DNA from: Streptomyces sp. V2I9
GTDB lineage: Bacteria; Actinomycetota; Actinomycetes; Streptomycetales; Streptomycetaceae
Direction of reading: 5' to 3'
Assembly: GCF_030817475.1 (NCBI RefSeq)
Contig: NZ_JAUSZJ010000002.1
Span: forward strand, 2,037,501-2,101,500
DNA length: 64,000 bases
Shown here: one piece after another, positions 62,459 through 64,000 of the stretch
How the letters are laid out: the number at the start of each line of letters is the position of its first letter
Position numbering within the stretch: position 1 is the stretch's first letter
Program-made: the position numbers and the translations under genes
The notes under the pieces: generated by a model
Told to the model about the DNA's origin: nothing
The model's input: only the letters and a program-made list of their open reading frames with translations
Database searches by the model: none

Positions 62459-62498
62459 GCTATGGATCTCGTACCGATCGGCATTGGATCGGCATAGC
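62459..62498. promoter_or_regulatory. LysR-type binding region
   Basis: Two GATCGGCAT direct repeats (62476-62484 and 62487-62495) lie one helical turn apart, inside an outer inverted repeat GCTATG (62459-62464) / CATAGC (62493-62498). A TATACC -10-like box follows near 62510-62516, upstream of the dehydrogenase. Confidence 0.55.
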
Positions 62499-62574
62499 TG
62501 GGTGGGCGCACTATACCGGCACGCACCGGGGCGAGTTTCGGACAGCTCCCGGCCCAGCAACGGAGGTCTGCAAG

Positions 62575-64000
62575 GTGAGTTCGCCCGTGCGGCATTACGT
62601 AGGAGGCGGGTTCGACGCGTCCGGCGTGCCGTTCCCGCTCGTCGATCCGGTCACCGGCCGCACCGTCGGCGCGGTGCCGGAGGCGTCGCGGGAGCTGGTC
62701 GACCGGGCCGTGGGCGCGGCCCGCGCGGCGCTGCGCGGGCCGTGGGCCGCGTGGAGTCCGGCGGAGCGGTCGCGGCTGCTGCACCGGATCGCCGACGGGA
62801 TCGAGGCGCGCTTCGAGGAGTTCCGCGCCGCCGAGTGCGCCGACACCGGCAAGCCCCGCGAGCTGGCCTCGGCGGTCGACATCCCGCGCGCGGTGGCCAA
62901 TTTTCGCTCCTATGCGGAGCTGCTGGCCGGGCGGAGCGAGCGGTCCTGGCACACCCCGACGCCCGACGGCCGGGGCGCTCTGAACTACACGGTGCGCAAG
63001 CCGCTCGGCGTCGTCGCGGTGGTGTCGCCGTGGAACCTGCCGCTGCTGCTGCTCACCTGGAAGGTCGCCCCGGCCCTCGCCACCGGCAACACGGTCGTCG
63101 CCAAGCCGTCCGAGCTGACCCCCGGAACGGCCTGTCTGCTGGCCGAGGTGATGGATGAGGCGGGCGTTCCCGCGGGCGTCTTCAACCTCGTGCACGGGCG
63201 GGGCCCGGACGCGGCCGGCCAGTGGCTGACCGAGCACCCCGGTGTGGACGCCGTCGCCTTCACCGGGGCGTCCCGCACCGGTACGGAGATCATGCGGGCG
63301 GCGGCGGCCCGGCTGGCGCCGGTCTCCTTCGAACTGGGCGGCAAGAACGCGGGCCTGGTCTTCGCGGACGCCGACCTGGAGGAGGCGGTGGCGGGCACCC
63401 TGCGGTCCGCCTTCACCCACAGCGGTCAGGTCTGCCTGTGCACCGAGCGGGTGTACGTGGAGCGGCCGGTGTACGACGCGTTCGCGGCGGCGCTGGCCGC
63501 CGGGGCGAAGGAGCTGTCCGGCTACGGGCCGATGGTGTCGGCCGCCCACCGCGACAAGGTCCTGGGCCACCTGGAGCGGGCCGCCGCCGACGGCGGCGAG
63601 GTGCTGGCGGGCGGCGGGGTGCCGCGCTTCGGGGACGAGCGGGACAGCGGCTTCTGGGTGGAGCCCACCGTGCTGACCGGGCTGCCGGAGGACCATCCGG
63701 CGGTCCGGGACGAGATCTTCGGCCCGGTCGTGCACCTGGCGCCGTTCGACACCGAGGAGGAGGCGCTGGCGCTCGCCAACGCGGGGCCGTACGGGCTGGC
63801 CGCCACCGTGTGGACCGGTGACGTGCGCCGCGCCCACCGGGTCGCCCCGGCCCTCGACGTGGGCATCGCCTGGGTCAACACCTGGAACCTGCGCGACCTG
63901 CGCACCCCGTTCGGCGGGGTGAAGGCGTCCGGCATCGGGCGCGAGGGCGGCGACCACTCCCTGGACTTCTTCTCGGAGCCGATGAACGTGTGCGTAAAGC
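62575..64000 (+). CDS. Aldehyde dehydrogenase, 2-hydroxymuconic-semialdehyde-type, 3' partial
   Basis: 475 residues are visible and no stop is reached, so the gene runs past the right edge, probably by only a few codons since the family ends ...EPMNVCVKL. GTG 62575 has GGAGG 8 nt upstream. Motifs: VVSPWNLPLLLLTWKVAPAL, KPSELTPGTA, FTGASRTGTEIM, Glu base in FELGGKNAGL, catalytic Cys in SGQVCLCTERVYV, and EIFGPVVHL. The NAD+-linked oxidation of 2-hydroxymuconic or related semialdehyde is inferred from family similarity (meta-cleavage of catechols). It is divergent from the LysR gene. Confidence 0.9.
   Translation, partial: MSSPVRHYVGGGFDASGVPFPLVDPVTGRTVGAVPEASRELVDRAVGAARAALRGPWAAWSPAERSRLLHRIADGIEARFEEFRAAECADTGKPRELASAVDIPRAVANFRSYAELLAGRSERSWHTPTPDGRGALNYTVRKPLGVVAVVSPWNLPLLLLTWKVAPALATGNTVVAKPSELTPGTACLLAEVMDEAGVPAGVFNLVHGRGPDAAGQWLTEHPGVDAVAFTGASRTGTEIMRAAAARLAPVSFELGGKNAGLVFADADLEEAVAGTLRSAFTHSGQVCLCTERVYVERPVYDAFAAALAAGAKELSGYGPMVSAAHRDKVLGHLERAAADGGEVLAGGGVPRFGDERDSGFWVEPTVLTGLPEDHPAVRDEIFGPVVHLAPFDTEEEALALANAGPYGLAATVWTGDVRRAHRVAPALDVGIAWVNTWNLRDLRTPFGGVKASGIGREGGDHSLDFFSEPMNVCVK

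Overview
This 64 kb window is high-GC actinomycete DNA. The strong third-codon GC bias, GTG and TTG starts behind purine-rich ribosome sites, ATGA-type overlaps, a CsoR-type copper operator and the gene families present all point to a Streptomyces chromosome. About 41 genes are supported. I see no rRNA, tRNA, CRISPR array, transposase or integrase.

Layout. 1-12.9 kb: the 3' part of a giant multidomain polymorphic-toxin-like gene, cut by the left window edge. It carries a TcdA/TcdB-like glycosyltransferase domain, a 'lonely Cys' caspase-like region and a C-terminal Cys-His domain, and it is split by a one-base slip in a C5 run near 8006-8010. A membrane-anchored, secreted-domain gene follows it. 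13.2-25.3 kb: a cytoplasmic amidase, two GNAT acetyltransferases, a DUF1772 membrane protein, a vWA lipoprotein, an ABC exporter whose ATPase is fused to an alpha/beta hydrolase, a PAP2 phosphatase, a two-component system and a DUF4291 protein. 25.4-33 kb: a myo-inositol catabolic operon (iolC, Cgl0159-type aldolase, iolB, iolD, mmsA) with a divergent IolE-like gene, two TTGACA promoters and a palindromic operator between them.

33-43.8 kb: DinB, a small HTH protein, a methyltransferase, a copper-resistance pair (CopZ-like plus CopA) behind a CsoR-type box, citrate synthase, RecD2-like helicase, a DUF6584 protein and a lipoprotein. 44.2-50.5 kb: a secreted RHS/YD-repeat polymorphic toxin with a DUF6973-like C-terminal tip, followed by about 850 bp of decayed sequence containing DUF6584-like and DUF397 remnants instead of a clear immunity gene. 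51.4-55.1 kb: a Tat-exported PGRP amidase, a GH25 muramidase preceded by a striking 15-bp-arm inverted repeat, a small membrane protein and two tandem RNHCP proteins.

55.3-59.8 kb: a LacI-controlled sugar operon (Gfo/Idh/MocA oxidoreductase, DUF993, TIM-barrel isomerase) with an operator in the divergent promoter. 60.2-64 kb: a secreted NTF2-like protein, a LysR regulator and a divergent 2-hydroxymuconic-semialdehyde-type dehydrogenase that runs off the right edge almost at its C terminus.

How it fits together. Two carbohydrate routes (inositol, and an unidentified sugar) have self-contained regulation signals. The two toxin loci (giant TcdB-like and RHS) and three peptidoglycan hydrolases suggest cell-cell antagonism or wall remodelling. 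The least explained parts are the giant split toxin, the hydrolase-ABC fusion, the histidine kinase with a C-terminal OmlA/BLIP-like domain, and the decayed tract behind the RHS toxin.
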